From positions 1 to 32,765 of the forward strand of contig CALVVI010000003.1 of NCBI GenBank assembly GCA_944363815.1: a stretch of DNA of 32,765 nt, written 5' to 3'. The position numbers were made by a program, and so were the translations under genes. Under the pieces are notes generated by a model. It did no database searches. It saw only the letters and a program-made list of their open reading frames with translations, and was not told the origin of the DNA. Positions 30,614 to 32,765 of this stretch are shown one piece after another. Source of the stretch: an uncultured Bacilli bacterium. Lineage in GTDB: Bacteria; Bacillota_I; Bacilli_A; RF39; UBA660. The stretch's first letter is position 1. Every line of letters starts with the position of its first letter.

Positions 30614-32050
30614 ATGAAAAGTTTAATAGGAAGTAGTTGGAGAGATTCAAGCGATGGTAAAGTAATAAACGTTATGAATCCAGCCACTAATGAACTTGTA
30701 GATACTGTACCAAGTTTAACAAAAGAAGATGTTGAAGAAGCAATTAAATATGCTAAAAACAAGCAAAAAGAATGGGAAGCTTTATCAGTAGTTGCTAGAT
30801 GTGAAATACTAACAAAGTTCGCCGCATTAGTGGAACAAAACAAAGATGAACTTGCCAAACTTTTATCTGATGAAACTGGAAAACCAATTAAAGAAGCATA
30901 TAATGAAATTGCAAACATTCAAATTGGAGTTCCAGCTTATGTCGAAAAAGTTAAGCATGAATATGGGAATATTATCTATAGAGGAACAGAAAAGGGGCAA
31001 GAAAATACAATTCAATATACAATTCAACAACCTCTTGGAGTAGTAGTTGCGATTATTCCATTTAATTTCCCAAGTGATATTTTTATCAATAAAGTACCCC
31101 CAGCATTATTAATGGGAAATGCTGTTATTCTTAAACCTGCAAGCGCTAATCCACTTACTTTAACTAGATATGTGGAATTACTTGTTGAAGCAGGTGTTCC
31201 AGCAGGAATAATTTCTGTAGTACATGGATCTGGTTCTGTTGTTGGAACAACTCTTACAAGTAGTAAAATGGTAGATATGGTAAGTCTTACCGGTTCAACT
31301 GCTGCAGGAATCGATGCTGCTAAAAATTGTGCGGAACATTGTGCTCATAGTTCTTTAGAACTTGGTGGAAATGATGCATTTATTCTATGTGCTGATGGTG
31401 ATATCGATTTAGCAGTTGAAGAAACTGTTTGGGGAAGACTTTATAATACTGGTCAAGTATGTTGTGCTAGTAAGAGATTCTTAGTAGAAAACTCTGTTAA
31501 AGATGAATTTATCAATAAAATGGTCGCTAAAATTAAGACATTAAAGGTAGGTATGCCAAGTGAAATGGATACTGATATTGGATGTTTAATTAGTGAAGAA
31601 GCTGCTATCGAAGTAGAAAAACAAGTAAATAAGACGATTGAACAAGGAGCTAAGCTTGTCTGCGGTGGTAGAAGAAAAGGGGCTTTCTATGAACCAGCAA
31701 TTTTAGATAATGTAACTCGTGACATGGATGTTGCTAAAGATATGGAAATATTCGGTCCAGTTATTCCTGTAATTGGTTTTGATACAATCGAAGAAGCGGT
31801 AGAAATTGCTAATCAATCAATCTATGGCTTATCTGGTTCAATCATTACAAGAGATTTCAATAAAGCCATCAAGGTAAGTGAGGCCATGGAATGTGGAGGA
31901 TTTGTAATTAATGGTGCAAGTTTCTTCAGATCATTTGAACAACCTTTCGGTGGCTGGAAGTATTCTGGAATCGGTAATGAAGGAATCATGACAACTCTAA
32001 AAGAAATGTCTAGAACAAAAACTGTTATTTTAAAAAATGTTACAAAATAA
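30614..32050 (+). CDS. NAD(P)-dependent aldehyde dehydrogenase
   Basis: A 478-residue enzyme of the aldehyde dehydrogenase superfamily. The oxyanion Asn is N151 in PFNFPSD. The cofactor segment is VILKPASANPLT and SLTGSTAAG. The general base is E249 in LELGGNDAFI, and the nucleophile is C283 in NTGQVCCASKR. EIFGPVIPV and FVINGASFFRSFEQPFGGWKYSG follow as usual. Lactaldehyde, succinate-semialdehyde or glyceraldehyde-3-phosphate could be the substrate; the sequence does not decide. AAGGAG precedes the start. It is not of the acylating type. Confidence 0.93.
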   Translation: MKSLIGSSWRDSSDGKVINVMNPATNELVDTVPSLTKEDVEEAIKYAKNKQKEWEALSVVARCEILTKFAALVEQNKDELAKLLSDETGKPIKEAYNEIANIQIGVPAYVEKVKHEYGNIIYRGTEKGQENTIQYTIQQPLGVVVAIIPFNFPSDIFINKVPPALLMGNAVILKPASANPLTLTRYVELLVEAGVPAGIISVVHGSGSVVGTTLTSSKMVDMVSLTGSTAAGIDAAKNCAEHCAHSSLELGGNDAFILCADGDIDLAVEETVWGRLYNTGQVCCASKRFLVENSVKDEFINKMVAKIKTLKVGMPSEMDTDIGCLISEEAAIEVEKQVNKTIEQGAKLVCGGRRKGAFYEPAILDNVTRDMDVAKDMEIFGPVIPVIGFDTIEEAVEIANQSIYGLSGSIITRDFNKAIKVSEAMECGGFVINGASFFRSFEQPFGGWKYSGIGNEGIMTTLKEMSRTKTVILKNVTK

Positions 32051-32053
32051 TTT

Positions 32054-32079
32054 AAAGAGCAAGAGTGTTCTTGCTCTTT
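32054..32079 (+). terminator. Hairpin between aldehyde dehydrogenase and SDR genes
   Basis: AAAGAGCAAGA (32054-32064), GTGT loop, TCTTGCTCTTT (32069-32079): 11 perfect bp. The arm itself ends in TTT, and no longer T-run follows. It may cause partial termination or protect the upstream mRNA. Confidence 0.65.
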
Positions 32080-32100
32080 AATAAATTAAGGAGGGATTTT

Positions 32101-32765
32101 ATGTTTGATTATAAAGGAAGAGTAGTTGTTATGACTGGAGCATCATCCGGTCTAGGTATGCAAATGGCTAGAGGGTTTGCTCGCCAAGGGGCTAATCTAG
32201 TTTTGATGGCCAGAAGAATTGAAAGACTTGAAGAATTTGCCAGAGAATTGGAGGCAATGGGAGTTAGTGCATTACCAGTAAAATGTGATGTTACAAATGT
32301 TTCAGAAGTAAATGAGGCCGCAAAAATAGTTGAAGAAAAATTTGGCAAAGTAGATGTACTTGTCAATTGTGCAGGAAGTGCTAAAAATAACGGTGTACTT
32401 AATATGACTGATGAAGAATGGGCGTTTACAATTGATACAGATATGAATAGTGTATTTTATGTAACAAGAGCATTTGCCAATATTATGAAGAAGAATAATT
32501 ATGGTAGAATTATCAATATTGCTTCAATGTATGGAATGGTTGGTAATATGGCTATGGATACGGTTGCATATCATACTAGTAAAGGGGGAGTAATAAACTT
32601 TACTAGAGCAGTAGCTGCAGAGCTTGCTAAATATGGTATTACTTGTAATGCTATTTGTCCAGGATATTTTGATACAGAACTTACGCATGAAACACTTATA
32701 ACTGATTCGTTTACGCAATATATGAAGGCTACTGTGCCTGTTGGAAGATATGGCCATGAGGGAGA
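32101..32765 (+). CDS. SDR-family oxidoreductase (partial, runs off the window)
   Basis: The first 221 residues of a classical short-chain dehydrogenase/reductase. The nucleotide-binding motif is TGASSGLG (about 12-19), the NAG block is VNCAG, the catalytic Ser is in INIASMYG, and YHTSK carries the Tyr and Lys. The PG motif is NAICPGYFDTE. AAGGAGG precedes ATG 32101. The 3' end is outside the window. The gluconate 5-dehydrogenase / 3-oxoacyl-ACP reductase branch is likely. Read with the aldehyde dehydrogenase, it suggests oxidation or reduction of small sugar-derived substrates. Confidence 0.93.
   Translation, partial: MFDYKGRVVVMTGASSGLGMQMARGFARQGANLVLMARRIERLEEFARELEAMGVSALPVKCDVTNVSEVNEAAKIVEEKFGKVDVLVNCAGSAKNNGVLNMTDEEWAFTIDTDMNSVFYVTRAFANIMKKNNYGRIINIASMYGMVGNMAMDTVAYHTSKGGVINFTRAVAAELAKYGITCNAICPGYFDTELTHETLITDSFTQYMKATVPVGRYGHEG

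Overview
The window is strongly A+T-rich DNA from a low-GC Gram-positive bacterium of the Bacilli. It carries spoIIGA, sigE, sigG, ftsA, ftsZ, lexA, lspA, a glmS ribozyme and a Firmicutes-type rpsD leader. TGA is used as a stop (for example at the end of the reverse transcriptase gene), so it does not use the Mycoplasma code. My best guess is an uncultured gut Bacilli lineage of the RF39 / Mollicutes-like kind that has kept sporulation genes. That assignment is inference, not something the sequence proves.

Layout. 1-4060: a complete diversity-generating retroelement (DGR). It holds a surface-anchored target protein with a C-terminal variable repeat (VR), a template repeat (TR), a MutS-like accessory protein, an Avd-like four-helix protein, the reverse transcriptase and a small unrecognised ORF. 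4049-4346: a candidate type I toxin-antitoxin module, with a 26-residue hydrophobic peptide facing a short antisense RNA. 4376-8103: a dGTPase-like HD hydrolase and an M16 peptidase-like pair. 8123-11713: rpsD with its leader, an HD hydrolase, and glmS with its ribozyme. 11714-14662: a DUF308 membrane protein, ftsA and ftsZ. 14799-20502: an accessory island with three tandem PD-(D/E)XK nucleases of the DUF1016/YhcG type, an AlbA_2 ATP-binding protein, a 12-bp minisatellite, an XRE regulator, and a broken paralogue of the DGR target. 20552-25492: spoIIGA-sigE, a two-gene XRE/unknown insertion, sigG, a YlmC/YmxH-like gene, lspA and rluD. 25466-28325: a membrane protein, a rhomboid protease, tRNA-Arg(CCT) and a GT28 glycosyltransferase. 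28378-29257: a small membrane protein divergent from lexA with LexA-box-like sites between them. 29331-end: a FIST-domain protein, an aldehyde dehydrogenase and a partial SDR oxidoreductase in one apparent operon.

The backbone order ftsA-ftsZ-spoIIGA-sigE-sigG-ylmC-type gene-lspA-rluD matches the classical Bacillus cell-division/sporulation neighbourhood. The island and the XRE pair look like later insertions into it.

The four strongest observations are these. (1) The DGR is complete, and its VR carries an in-frame 12-bp tandem duplication absent from the TR. (2) Each of the three tandem nuclease genes contains a different palindrome centred on the same codon. (3) The small toxin/antisense RNA locus has a recognisable promoter on each strand. 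(4) The sigG ribosome-binding site is buried in a hairpin.
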